64,000 nt of DNA from contig NC_034410.1 in the NCBI RefSeq assembly GCF_002078875.1, positions 38,344,145-38,408,144 on the forward strand. Direction: 5' to 3'. The notes below the pieces were generated by a model. It had not been told where the DNA came from, made no database searches, and saw only the letters and a program-made list of their open reading frames with translations. Every line of letters starts with the position of its first letter. Positions within the stretch are counted from its first letter, which is position 1. Below are positions 57,401-64,000 of this stretch, in pieces. Made by a program: the position numbers and the translations under genes. This stretch comes from Numida meleagris. Its lineage: Eukaryota > Chordata > Aves > Galliformes > Numididae.

Positions 57401-60400
57401 CTGAAGTATGTATTCGCTGAAAGACAGAAGTGATCATCATAATCATGGATATTTGTCCTTCAAATTTTTATTTATCAGGAGCAGTGTTTGCTAGCATAAA
57501 TAGTGTCATTATTTACAACAGTACTAATCACATGGGTACAACTTGTGCTTGATAGGAATTATTGGCAAAAGTAAAACCAATGAGTAGTCAGGTAAACTGG
57601 CTTCATGTTTAAGTTACTGTGTTACAGTGATCTGTAACATAAAGACAGAATTTCATTGTCCATAAAGCACATCCTACAGTCAAGACAAATGTAATCATCA
57701 GTAGTACATACTTATTCTACTCTTTTCCATCAATAGAATTGAAGAGAATTCATTTCTCAGCATTCCCAAAACCACCTTCCTACCTACTCTTTAATTCACT
57801 TTCCTGTGTGGTAATATCAGTGGTTCATAATCTCAGCCTACTGTCAGTTTTTTGAAGTTTGTAACTTCCGCACTAAGAACACTAGCATTTCTCCACAGCT
57901 AGAAATGGGATTTGTAGAGTGAGATGTGTTTGTGTTGTTAAGGCACTAATAGCATTTAGAACATTTGATTTATAGTGCGAATGTAAACAAGCTGAAAATT
58001 TCACTGAGGTTATTAAGGAAGCTTTGAAAATTAAGTACTAGCAGCACTTCCTTGAATCATGATATGAAGAGTAGTAATTCTGTTAATGAAGACAGGTTAA
58101 ATGAGTCATATAATTACAAAAAATTTTGCACTGTTCTAAGCATTTCCATAAAGTAGTGACTAACACAAAAGACTCTAGTTGTATCACTTTACTTCCTGGA
58201 TACTGCCTTTATGGCACAGAATCAGGAAGCAATAGGTCTTTAAAAAATCACACAACAACCAAACATTCTGAATTAGAAAATTAACAGGTAGCTTTCTTCC
58301 AACAACTGGCATTAGTGGAACTCTTGAAGTTTCAATTGTTCTGACACATGCTGGCTGCATGCTAGAACTAGTATATCAGATAGATGATATGTCTCAAATC
58401 TGATATTCTGCTGCAATATAATAATCCTAGGTTTCATACAGTTTCATAAAGATCCTTTCTGCAAACAGCAAAAAGAGCGTGTCACCCAAAAGAGCATACA
58501 GAACACTTCACAAATCTCATTGATATCAGATCTGAAAGATGTGAAAGTGATTCCACACAGACCACTTGGACCAACAAGATCCAAACCTTACTGAAAGTAG
58601 ATGTCACTGAAGAAAATTGTGGTCTTCTGTTCTGTCCGATAGATGTAGCTAGGGAGCTCTAAACAGAAATACACTGTGCTAGAAACAAAATATTGCTGCA
58701 GTAAAACAGCTGCAATAAAAATAGATACACATTCCAAATTCAGAAAACTCTAGCTTCTAAATGTCATATAGAAAGCTGAGCAAACTGAACTGAGAGCCAC
58801 TTTAAATAAGGGTTCAATCTCTAAAACCCCATGCAAAGCTTGCACAATACAACTTTTGTTTGGGTTGCATTTGAAATTTTTCTGGATATGTTTGTTGTTT
58901 TTTTTAATAGAAAACTATAAATCAGATATTCAACCTGATCAGAGGAATACAATTTCAGAAATATTTTTCTACCAGTTCAGAATGAGATGTTTTATGAAAT
59001 TGCAAGTTAGTATGAGGGCTGCTCCAAAAGTAATTTCTCCTATTTTACTGAGTTGGCCCGCAACATCAGAGGCAGATGTTGGTGATATGGCAGTGGAGGT
59101 TGAACCTTCCCGAGAATATTTCATTACATGCTGTTGCCGTGTGACAGATGGCAGCAGAGGGGCAGTCTGACAGAATGTCATCTGAGATGTGAGTACAAAT
59201 GAGGCAAAGGTGTGTCACTGAATTTCTCCATGCAGAAAACATTGCACCCATTGACAGTCATCAATGCTTGATGAACGTGGATGTGAGTACAGTGAGGTGG
59301 TGAGTGGTACATTTCAGCAATGATGCCATCACAGCAACTGCAAAACAGCAGGTCATCTCTGCTGGTGCAGGTTTTCACAAGCACAGCATGCAGGCTCTTG
59401 TTCACCACTGGCAAAAATGCACAGCTAATAGTGGTGACTGTGTTGAAAAAAAGTGTTCTGTAGCTGAGAATTTGCTCTATCAAATAGTGTTATTGTGCTC
59501 TTCATATCTGTTGTAGTTTCAGTGGTAATAAATAGGAGGCATTACATTCAGAGTGTATGTTAACATTTATATTTTTGTGGTATTTGTAGGTCAACTAATT
59601 ACACTTAAATGTTGTACCAACATATAAGAAACAGTAGCTCTTGCCCTCCTTCTGATCACATGTATATCAGTGATGAAACAGAACAAAAGACTGGGGACAG
59701 GCAGTTGCAGAGACTGCATAACAACAACATGCTTTAAGTTCTTTACAGTCTGAAACAGAGAGGTGTTATCACCACTGGCCTAGCAAGAATCAGACTGTAA
59801 ATGGCTCTTTCAATTTTCAACAGCATGTGACTTAAAAGAGCCTGAAAAATGATTCTGATAATGCAAATTTAATTGATGTGTAAAAGATGTCATGGGAAAC
59901 ACAATGTTGTATAATCTTCAGATTGAAATGAATCACTTCATTGGGATTAAAAATTTAATTTGTATTTTCCATAAATTTAAAAATAAAAATGGATAAATGT
60001 GGATAAGGATACTGCCTAATCAATCACACTCAAATTTATGAGAAAGAAAACACAGTGTTTTACAAGTTAAAAAATTCTTCCTACTACTAAACTCTGATAT
60101 TTTTTATTGCAGCAAAACCTGTTGCAGGGATACTCACAGACCATCTCCAGAAAAGTTTCCTCAGAGCTTAATCTTACATTGTGTGAGACCAGTCACAGTG
60201 TTCTCTGCCTAAGGTTTAGCGTTCAGACTCCTTTCACCATAGGTCTCTGCCTACCAAGTTCTGCTGGAATTTTGTACAAGAACCTCCCCTATGCAGCAGT
60301 TTCTCTGCGATTTTTAAGACATGCAATTCTTCAGCTGTTTTTTTCTTTGTATGTGCTAACAGCAAGGCATAAACATCACCAACACTATGCACTCCTTTCC

Positions 60401-63175
60401 TTTGCAACCAAAATAAACTCTGAATCTGTATAAGACACCTTCATAGGATTTGGAACATGAGTGGCTCAGATCTCACATATGTGCAAAAAAACGCATATCT
60501 GTGTGCCCCACTACTTTTTAAAAACTTTTTATTGTTGGGGTTGTTGCATAGCCCTGCTCAGTATGGAATGAAAATCTCTGTGTATAGAAGCACTTTGCTC
60601 TAGTTTAACGCTCACTTTATTTTTTCTTATACTTCTGTTTTATTTTGTTATATCAAGATCTACCATTAGTGTCCAAAACTAAGTCTGAGACACTGTACTG
60701 TTAAAAACTAAACAGTATATTTGAAGAATTTTAGTTAGAAAGGAATAAGATGCCTTTGTTATATTGTCAGCCTTGTGATTCTCAAAGCAAAAGATTAATG
60801 CGAAACACTTACTGAGGATGCTGAAAAAAAGAGCAGCATTGTGAGATACCCAAGCTTATTTTATAAAGTAAAATCATCTGGCCTGTCACAAGCCAAACCT
60901 TAATTACAAAGTCACACAACAATGCTTCACAGGTATTACTCTTGAAAAATCAAGGCAAATTTGAGACAGTTTTAGGATTTGAAATATTCCAGAAAAACAA
61001 ACTCTCATTTTTCAGGATGACTGTGCAACTTGTAAACACAGGACTACAGTTCTGAGCAGATCTGTAGAGAAAATCCTCTCATTTTATAAAAACTGATAGG
61101 TTAAATTCACTGCAGAGGCAGATTTGAGATTTTGCAATATTTGAGGATATGCTTCTATCTTTGTTTGACATTTGTATTACTTTCATCTGGAGTCACTTGA
61201 AATCATCAGTAATCATGGATAATGTACACAAATACTGTAAATGCTCCAGTCTTTGGACTTTATGTGTTAGGTGTAATACAGCAACATATAGTAAATATTT
61301 GCTTTAAATGGAAAAGAAATTTTTCATAATTTCATGATGGCAAGAAGTACCAGTGAAATTTGGAAGAAATAGATAAAAGGACTTCAGCTCCCTCTGAAAA
61401 TTCAATAAAAACTGGTACTAATTAAAGTATTAAATAAAATGTTTGTCTAAATATAGCACTAGCTTTGAACCAATCACTGTAGAAAGTAAGTTTCAGTTTT
61501 TCCCATTTCCTCAGTATCTGTAAATCTTTGATAGCTATACAAAGCTTTTCAAAGCTAATTTTGGGCTTATATTTAAAAATACATTTACCCTTTTAGGCAT
61601 CTTGTTTGGACTAGTTATGGCACAGGTGTTAAACAAAGACAAGAGTGCCCCTCAGTGGCAGTATCTTCGTACAAGATACAACAACATAGTATTCTACTTT
61701 AATATAATATTCTGATTATTTCATCATTCAGGGACAAATGTTCCATTAAATTACCTCCTTTCAAAGCTATATTACTACTAAGATTCAGAGCTTTGCAGCA
61801 ATACAAATTAATCATGAATGAATTTAAATATGTAACACATCAGGTCTAAATACCATAAAATGACAGTTGCTAAACAGATTTGCTTATTACAGATCATAGA
61901 TTATAGTTTTGTGGTTGATTTGTGCATATGTCTACTTTTCCCCATTCTTTTTAAAGAAGATAAATTAATTTGGGCATCAAGAATTCTTATAACAATTCAG
62001 CAATATTCAAATTATTTATTTGGTTCTGTGTCCTAAGCATTAAGAAATGATGCAGGAGTTCCTTGAGGACATTAAAAACTACAGTATCTCAATTGTTTGC
62101 AACTCTGGAAGTAAATTACAAGTTGTATTAATTCATTCAAAGAGTAAAATGTTGACATACAGCAGAGCACTGTTCACACATCTACAGCTTTCAAATCCTA
62201 TCCTGATACCTCCCTGAGTTACTTTCTCCACAGCGCAGAGATTATAGAAATATACATCAAGAATATCCACTACTATAGTCTCAGATATAGAATCTCACTG
62301 CAGCTGGTCACAGAACAATTGATGGATAGTAACAGTTGAATGGTGAAAGTGGAGTAGGACAGATGGCCATTTTACTTGGCATGCTCATTAGCACTGGCTA
62401 TATAATCTTGTTATCTTAATATTCTTTCTGAGGAAAATAAAAGCAGGCCTTGACATAAAACTATAGGGTTGGGGTTTTCTTTAGGGCTAAGTCATCTCCT
62501 TGGTCATATTTGAAATACACAGCTGCAAAAAAAATGGCTGATGACATCTAGTGGCAATGATCACACAATCACAAAGTTGCAATAGAAAATATTTTACAAA
62601 ACAGTATTCTAACACAATTATTTACTAGCTTCCAAGCATGGTGGCCAGTGTCTCGGAATCTGAAACCTTCTGTGAGTTTCAGTAAAGGAATTCTACTCAC
62701 TTTCATCATGGGAAGTTCTTTTAAAGTAAAGGAGTTCTACTTACTAATTTTAACTTTGTCTTTATCCCCCAGCATGACGTTGTTTGGAGTGAGATCTCGA
62801 TGAACAATCCTCTTCTCTTTATGTAAATAACGAAGAGCTAGGCAAAGCTTACAAACAAACAGAAAGAGCCTTACAAAGATTCTTAATGACAGTATAAGTG
62901 AAGGCATATCAAATTATATTAATATCAGATATTAGTGTTTGATATAAGTATTACTTTGTTTTTTATTAGCCTAAAAAACATAAATGAAGCTAGTAACCAC
63001 AGGTAGACAAGTCCTGGTGAAAAAAAAAAAAAAAACGCATGCCTCTTACTTACTTGGATAAATATATTCCATATTCTTTCTTCTGTAAATTGTTGTTGCT
63101 TTTCCTTCAAAGAGTGAAAGTGTTCTCCCAGTGGCACCCCATCTATGAGTTCCATGACTATGTATAGTCTGTCAT
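6419..63175 (-). CDS. NEK10: NEK10, serine/threonine(-tyrosine) protein kinase, spliced, 5'-partial
   Basis: Fifteen exons on the minus strand splice into 501 codons, starting inside the kinase domain after its N-lobe and ending at a TGA at 6419-6421. The translation follows human NEK10 almost without gaps: hinge [10 protein letters not shown], catalytic loop HRDLTPNN, magnesium loop TDFGLAK, YSCPEV in place of APE, DVWAAGC, and the C-terminal ITYEQ-like and [12 protein letters not shown] stretches. Every junction has GT..AG ends and matching phase (2,0,1,2,0,2,0,1,2,1,0,0,1,0 between successive exons). NEK10 belongs to the NIMA-related family. In mammals it is linked to motile ciliogenesis in airway epithelium, to UV-triggered MEK/ERK activation at G2/M, and to tyrosine phosphorylation. 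The ARM-repeat N-terminus and the glycine-loop and VAIK region lie beyond 64000. All CR1 and mariner copies here sit in introns or flank. The 3' end is uncertain because the TGA overlaps a strong donor. Confidence 0.97.
6562..6614 (-). CDS. NEK10: NEK10 window exon 14
   Basis: This 53-nt exon encodes [17 protein letters not shown] after a split Gly codon. Human NEK10 has LPTSIELEEGITYEQMQ. The acceptor is TACTTTAAG and the donor CAG|GTAAGG. It is separated from the next exon by an 83-bp intron. Confidence 0.94.
6615..8038 (-). other. NEK10: NEK10 intron, 1.4 kb
   Basis: It contains a sense-oriented CR1 3' fragment (7551-7975) close to the donor. The remaining 0.9 kb is AT-rich and unremarkable. 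Confidence 0.85.
7551..7975 (-). mobile_element. CR1 LINE 3' fragment next to a NEK10 exon
   Basis: It starts AGAATCATAGAACTG and contains CATCTAGTCCAACTTCCC, CAGGGATGGGGCTTCCAC and CTCTCTCAGCCTGTCC, all hallmarks of CR1 read from its 3' end. It is 5'-truncated about 65 bp before the donor of the 8039-8147 exon. The fragment lies in the same orientation as NEK10. Confidence 0.92.
8039..8147 (-). CDS. NEK10: NEK10 window exon 13
   Basis: This 109-nt exon encodes [20 protein letters not shown] then [16 protein letters not shown] and one base. Human NEK10 has LSQGSPEPIEPNFFTADYHL. The acceptor has a long pyrimidine tract ending CCCTCAG and the donor is AAAAG|GTAAAA. A CR1 element begins about 65 bp into the downstream intron. 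Confidence 0.96.
8148..10047 (-). other. NEK10: NEK10 intron, 1.9 kb
   Basis: AT-rich sequence with no repeat or gene that I recognise. Confidence 0.8.
10048..10158 (-). CDS. NEK10: NEK10 window exon 12: basic C-terminal block
   Basis: This 111-nt exon, 37 full codons, encodes [20 protein letters not shown] then [17 protein letters not shown]. Human NEK10 has LPPALHHNLKRRVIERFKKS at the same position. The acceptor is GTTGTATAG. The donor reads AAG|GTGCAG, a weak site, but it is required to keep frame with the next exon. The basic helix [12 protein letters not shown] is strongly conserved. Confidence 0.96.
10159..12698 (-). other. NEK10: NEK10 intron, 2.5 kb
   Basis: AT-rich unique sequence. 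No repeat, RNA or coding feature was recognised. Confidence 0.8.
12699..12799 (-). CDS. NEK10: NEK10 window exon 11: conserved C-terminal block
   Basis: This 101-nt exon completes an Ala codon and encodes [20 protein letters not shown] followed by [13 protein letters not shown]. It is nearly identical to human NEK10 and so one of the best conserved parts of the C-terminal tail. The acceptor is CATCTACAG; the donor is GTATGC, weaker than consensus. The strong conservation suggests a structured, probably helical, segment of unknown function. Confidence 0.96.
12800..15720 (-). other. NEK10: NEK10 intron, 2.9 kb
   Basis: It holds the 42-nt relic exon near its 5' end and perhaps a decayed second relic near 14.08 kb. 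Otherwise it is AT-rich with no recognised repeat. Confidence 0.8.
15559..15600 (-). pseudogene. NEK10: exon-like relic without AG acceptor
   Basis: On the minus strand this 42-nt stretch reads (G)CA then [13 protein letters not shown] then G before GTATGC. Human NEK10 has LLPLDLLLKVPPHM directly after the preceding exon's residues. The phase and a GT donor are preserved and a pyrimidine-rich stretch lies upstream, but no AG is present where the acceptor should be (TT instead). Neighbouring exons join in frame without it, so it is probably skipped. A non-AG acceptor or a sequence error are alternatives. Confidence 0.6.
15721..15758 (-). CDS. NEK10: NEK10 window exon 10: 38-nt micro-exon
   Basis: It encodes [12 protein letters not shown] with a split Arg codon before and one G after. 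Human NEK10 reads DFTGGTGSRPRP at this point. It has an AG acceptor (TTTTAATAATAG) and a CCAG|GTAATT donor. The frame continues correctly from the previous exon, and the trailing G completes the Ala codon of the next accepted exon at 12799. Confidence 0.85.
15759..17739 (-). other. NEK10: NEK10 intron, 2.0 kb
   Basis: The stretch 16050-17250 is unusually purine-rich on the plus strand. I recognise no repeat family or gene in it. Confidence 0.8.
17740..17788 (-). CDS. NEK10: NEK10 window exon 9: short linker exon
   Basis: This 49-nt exon encodes [15 protein letters not shown] with a split codon at each end. Human NEK10 has ILKRSFSASGGERQSQTR here, so identity is moderate but order and length agree. 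The acceptor is CATTTCAG and the donor AG|GTAGGT. The phases fit the flanking exons exactly, the main reason for accepting so small an exon. Confidence 0.88.
22122..22137 (+). repeat. G11-A-G4 run
   Basis: Eleven G, one A and four G occur in otherwise AT-rich intron. In the NEK10 transcript it would be a C run. Confidence 0.9.
22988..23575 (+). mobile_element. CR1 LINE, 3' part with tandem tail
   Basis: It carries part of the CR1 ORF2 C-terminus (the [17 protein letters not shown] stretch and [13 protein letters not shown]) and then the 3' UTR, ending in repeated ATTCTATG units near 23575. It is 5'-truncated and antisense to NEK10. The relatively good match suggests a younger copy than the others. 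Confidence 0.95.
25069..25155 (-). CDS. NEK10: NEK10 window exon 8: acidic and poly-serine linker
   Basis: This 87-nt exon lies 88 bp downstream of the previous one. It encodes [14 protein letters not shown] followed by seven Ser and HLRESAF. Human NEK10 has EVDDELDISDN and a serine run at the same place. The donor is G|GTAAGA and the acceptor TTTACAG. The acidic serine-rich sequence looks like a CK2-type phosphorylation region (inference). Confidence 0.95.
25244..25427 (-). CDS. NEK10: NEK10 window exon 7: charged linker
   Basis: This 184-nt exon encodes 61 codons plus one base: [20 protein letters not shown], an acidic middle with several Cys, and ...[16 protein letters not shown]. It aligns with the human linker after the coiled coil (EILSDDNFNLENAEK region) but is clearly more divergent than the kinase exons. 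The acceptor follows TTTGTTGTCAG; the donor is G|GTAGCT, weak. Probably disordered. Confidence 0.93.
26003..26536 (-). mobile_element. internally deleted Galluhop-type mariner
   Basis: The ends form inverted repeats (GTAGGTCACTCCAAAATAAT at the low end, complement of GGAGGCATTACTTTCAGGG at the high end). Read on the minus strand it keeps the transposase N-terminal helix-turn-helix remnant ([20 protein letters not shown]), then jumps directly to the C-terminal part ([14 protein letters not shown] region), so the catalytic core is missing. About 0.53 kb remain of an element I recall as roughly 1.2 kb. It cannot transpose on its own. Confidence 0.88.
27656..27905 (+). mobile_element. probable ancient CR1 fragment
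   Basis: The order of motifs (AAAATAATCAGAGGTCTTA, then a GAAAGGAAGACTGATGGA-like block, then a TTTAGCCCAAAGAAAAG block) follows the CR1 sequence around MIRGLEHL...[13 protein letters not shown], but it is heavily diverged. The boundaries are approximate. Confidence 0.5.
28855..29178 (-). mobile_element. CR1 LINE 3' fragment
   Basis: It starts ATCATAGAATCACCAAAG at the low-coordinate end and contains ATCATCCAGTCCAACCATCC and the lysine-codon-rich AGAAGAAATTTTTGCTAATA block. It is 5'-truncated. Confidence 0.92.
33247..33460 (-). CDS. NEK10: NEK10 window exon 6: kinase end and coiled coil
   Basis: This is the largest coding exon here, 214 nt. It starts with the last base of an Arg codon, then [20 protein letters not shown], which is subdomain XI with its conserved Arg and closes the kinase domain. 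It continues to a basic heptad-like stretch [16 protein letters not shown] and ends ...QLSILPQ. The charged stretch is the coiled coil that follows the catalytic domain in NEK10. The donor is GTAAGT and the acceptor TTTCTGTAG. Confidence 0.97.
33775..35365 (+). mobile_element. degenerate CR1-type LINE retaining upstream sequence
   Basis: Several phrases match CR1-family elements in order: a glycine/arginine-rich upstream part, CCCTCTGTACGGAACCGAGG, CCAAGACTCATCCGACCCTG, a TCATACCTGACTAATGCGAC block (ORF2), and GAGCCAGTACTGTTTAATGT (the PVLFNVFI region of reverse transcriptase). Gaps and stops make it non-coding. Unlike the other copies it keeps sequence well upstream of the 3' end. The ends are approximate. 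Confidence 0.7.
37018..37960 (+). mobile_element. CR1 LINE, 5'-truncated, complete 3' end
   Basis: It runs from the reverse transcriptase C-terminal region ([13 protein letters not shown], then [16 protein letters not shown] and the [20 protein letters not shown] block) through the 3' UTR to ATTCTATGATTCTATGA at 37944-37960. Frameshifts split the reading frame, so it is a dead copy, antisense to NEK10. Confidence 0.95.
38141..38211 (-). CDS. NEK10: NEK10 window exon 5: alpha-G/H region
   Basis: This 71-nt exon encodes [20 protein letters not shown] then TIK, with a split Arg codon at the end. Human NEK10 has [12 protein letters not shown] here. The acceptor is TTTTGCAG and the donor is AAAAG|GTAAAT. 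Phase matches both neighbours. Confidence 0.96.
38212..38820 (-). other. NEK10: NEK10 intron, 609 bp
   Basis: A short intron of AT-rich unique sequence. No repeat or other feature was recognised. Confidence 0.85.
38821..38950 (-). CDS. NEK10: NEK10 window exon 4: P+1 loop, alpha-F
   Basis: This 130-nt exon starts with the last base of the Cys codon, then [20 protein letters not shown] and [20 protein letters not shown], ending ATK. It carries the PE of the APE-equivalent motif, the conserved DVW of alpha-F and the GCILY stretch of subdomain IX. It matches human NEK10 with few changes. The donor is AAG|GTATTC, weaker than consensus. The acceptor follows TTTTTACATAG. Confidence 0.97.
43000..43185 (+). 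mobile_element. possible ancient CR1/L3-like 3' end
   Basis: The blocks TTGGAGGCTGGAATAGTACG and GGCACTGATGGAGACAGGAC resemble the tail of old amniote CR1/L3 elements (the TTGGAGACAGGATACTGGG phrase). It is followed by a TTTA simple repeat. The assignment is weak. Confidence 0.35.
43186..43213 (+). repeat. (TTTA)7 microsatellite
   Basis: Seven uninterrupted TTTA units follow a T-rich lead-in. Confidence 0.9.
45128..45160 (+). repeat. TA/CA microsatellite
   Basis: An imperfect alternating AT and AC tract (ATATATATGTATACACACAC) immediately precedes the mariner copy. Confidence 0.8.
45163..45721 (+). mobile_element. internally deleted Galluhop-type mariner
   Basis: It begins GGGCTGCTCTGAAAGTAATT and ends in the complementary repeat (...GGAAGCACTACTTTCTGAGT). 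The transposase remnant reads [40 protein letters not shown] and [20 protein letters not shown], then joins the last residues before the 3' end. It retains more of the DNA-binding domain (including the SGRP linker) than the other two copies. The catalytic DDD core is absent. Its left side abuts a TA/CA microsatellite. Confidence 0.9.
46893..47182 (+). mobile_element. CR1 LINE 3' fragment
   Basis: It contains CACTGGAACAGGTTGCCCAG, GCCCCATCCCTGGAG and a TTCTACGATTCTATGATTCG end. It is 5'-truncated and antisense to NEK10. Confidence 0.93.
50005..50045 (+). repeat. A-rich tract with spaced C
   Basis: Long A runs are separated by single C bases. There is no recognisable mobile element beside it, so the origin is unclear. 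Confidence 0.8.
54277..54352 (-). CDS. NEK10: NEK10 window exon 3: DFG and activation segment
   Basis: This 76-nt exon encodes [19 protein letters not shown], then GTILYS, and ends inside the Cys codon of the SCPE motif. DFG binds Mg-ATP and the stretch after it is the activation segment. Other NEK kinases usually have GTPYY at the position where this one has GTILY, a feature shared with human NEK10 and, as I recall, tied to its tyrosine preference. The donor is TG|GTAAGT. The acceptor is a pure T tract followed by GTAG. Confidence 0.96.
54357..54374 (-). promoter_or_regulatory. T18 polypyrimidine tract of a 3' splice site
   Basis: On the sense strand, eighteen consecutive T directly precede the GTAG acceptor of the DFG exon. 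This serves as the polypyrimidine tract and, as a long homopolymer, is likely to vary in length. Confidence 0.75.
59013..59562 (+). mobile_element. internally deleted Galluhop-type mariner
   Basis: It starts TGAGGGCTGCTCCAAAAGTA just after a TA and ends GGAGGCATTACATTCAGAGT just before another TA, fitting a mariner TA target duplication. The N-terminal transposase remnant stops at the HFSN region and resumes at a block reading [20 protein letters not shown], then [10 protein letters not shown]. The catalytic core is lost, at a breakpoint different from the other copies. Confidence 0.88.
62745..62847 (-). CDS. NEK10: NEK10 window exon 2: catalytic loop
   Basis: This 103-nt exon of 34 codons plus one base starts [19 protein letters not shown] and continues [15 protein letters not shown]. 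It contains kinase subdomain VIb, HRDLTPNN, with catalytic Asp in HRD and Asn for metal binding. The usual Lys of HRDLKPxN is Thr here, as in human NEK10. The donor is A|GTAAGT. The split base completes the Thr of TDFG in the next exon. Confidence 0.97.
62848..63053 (-). other. NEK10: NEK10 intron between window exons 1 and 2
   Basis: This 206-bp intron has a GTAAGT donor and a TTTGTAAG-type acceptor. It contains a run of about 17 T on the sense strand near its 5' end (63019-63035). Nothing else is recognised. Confidence 0.9.
63054..63175 (-). CDS. NEK10: NEK10 window exon 1: kinase hinge and alpha-D/E region
   Basis: This 122-nt exon begins after a TGTAG acceptor with two bases of a split codon and ends at ...ATCCAA followed by a perfect GTAAGT donor. 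It encodes [18 protein letters not shown], then an alpha-D/E stretch ([20 protein letters not shown]). Met of VMEL is in the gatekeeper position and ELIDG is the hinge linking the kinase lobes. Human NEK10 reads almost the same. The reading frame stays open past the donor for a few codons into intron. Preceding exons of the N-lobe are outside the window. Confidence 0.96.
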
Positions 63176-64000
63176 CTACATAAAAGAAAATTCAATTAAA
63201 AATACATTTACACAGAAGACATTTGATAATGGAGTATTTGATGCTAAAATATATTTTTTAAGCTGTTATTTTTTACTTTTAAATTTTTTTGTACATTTTA
63301 ATCATAGTTCTAATCCTTGTTTTTCCAATTTTTTGTAAAATGAAAGAATTATAGAATCATTACGTTGGAAAATACCTCTGAGATCATCTAGTCCAACCAT
63401 CTACCTATCCCCACCAACCACGCCCCTCAGTGCCACATCTACACCTTTCCCAAAAACCTCCAGGGATGGTGGCTCAATCACCTCCCTGGGCAACGTGTTC
63501 CAGTGCCTCATCACTCCTTCTGAGAAGACGTTTTTCTACCTCCATCTCTAGTAGGGCTCTGAGTGCAGGCCCTCCTTCCTGTACTGCACTGCAAGAACAA
63601 CACTCATTTATATCACAGCAAATATAAGGAACTCCCTGCCTGTTAATCAATCAGTAATAATCACTCAGTCTGCAGGGGTAGGTACCTATCTCTCTAAAAA
63701 GAAAATGAAGACAATATGGCTAAGCCATAGTACCATTCATTCCGCTAGTCACCACACCTTTTCTCCCTACTTAATACTCCAGCTGCAAATGTGGGATCTT
63801 TAGGTCTATAGGATGAGAATGACACTTCCTACATTTACACTTTAGTTTTACTAATAGATAAACACATTTCATTATTTCTCATCCTTTTTCAATTTTTAAG
63901 AAATATAAGCTTGTCTGAACTGTAGAAGTTCTCGAAGAAAATTTTACCACTTACTGCTCAAATTTGATACAATCTTTCAAAAGGTAAGTACTCCTATTGT
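63176..64000 (-). other. NEK10: NEK10 intron (partial, continues past the window)
   Basis: This is intron upstream of the hinge exon. It contains a CR1 3' fragment (63348-63545) and no further exon that I could identify. Confidence 0.8.
63348..63545 (-). mobile_element. CR1 LINE 3' fragment
   Basis: It starts TTATAGAATCATTACGTTGG and contains GATCATCTAGTCCAACCATC and CTCCCTGGGCAACGTGTTCC. It is 5'-truncated and in NEK10 orientation. Confidence 0.9.

Larger units (their letters stand above)
54353..62744 (-). other. NEK10: NEK10 intron, 8.4 kb
   Basis: This long intron contains one deleted Galluhop mariner copy (59013-59562) and a T18 tract abutting the downstream acceptor. The rest is AT-rich sequence without recognisable genes. 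The open frame at 60107-60433 (108 codons, plus strand) shows no family features, and I treat it as chance. Confidence 0.85.

Noticed and set aside
60107..60433. 108-codon open frame on the plus strand
   Set aside because: No recognisable family, no promoter or splice context; antisense within an intron.

Overview
The window is vertebrate nuclear DNA, AT-rich and almost entirely intronic. It comes from a bird, most likely a galliform such as chicken. The evidence is the many CR1 LINE fragments ending in tandem ATTCTATG-type units, three deleted copies of a mariner element matching what I remember of chicken Galluhop, and a bird-like version of one vertebrate gene. There are no operons, rRNA or tRNA genes, or CRISPR arrays.

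The window holds one protein-coding gene, NEK10 (NIMA-related kinase 10), on the minus strand. It enters at the high-coordinate end in the middle of its kinase domain and runs to the C-terminus near the low-coordinate end. I reconstructed fifteen coding exons between 63175 and 6419. They join with consistent splice phases into 501 codons: kinase C-lobe (63175 to about 33400), basic coiled coil (33247-33460), acidic and serine-rich linker (25069-25427), short variable exons (15721-17788) and a conserved C-terminal region (6419-12799). The exons encoding the N-terminal region and the kinase N-lobe lie beyond 64000.

Region by region: 1-6.4 kb is 3' flank or last intron, with a perfect (TAAAA)18 array, one CR1 and a possible distal terminal exon. 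6.4-17.8 kb holds the C-terminal exons, one CR1, and an exon-like relic that lacks a splice acceptor. 17.8-25.1 kb is an intron with a CR1. 25.1-25.4 kb has two linker exons. 25.4-33.2 kb is an intron with a deleted Galluhop and two CR1 pieces. 33.2-38.95 kb has three kinase-end exons plus two antisense CR1 elements, one retaining 5' sequence. 38.95-54.3 kb is the largest intron. 54.3-63.2 kb has three kinase exons and a third Galluhop derivative.

NEK10 is known in mammals for motile-cilium function in airway cells, for the G2/M response to UV damage, and for unusual tyrosine-phosphorylating ability. The points most worth checking are the C-terminal exon structure (a phase-matched 42-nt relic exon without AG; a stop codon embedded in a good donor) and an 18-T tract forming the acceptor of the DFG exon. 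I found no novel multi-gene system. All family assignments rest on memory of the human protein and repeat consensus sequences; no search was run.
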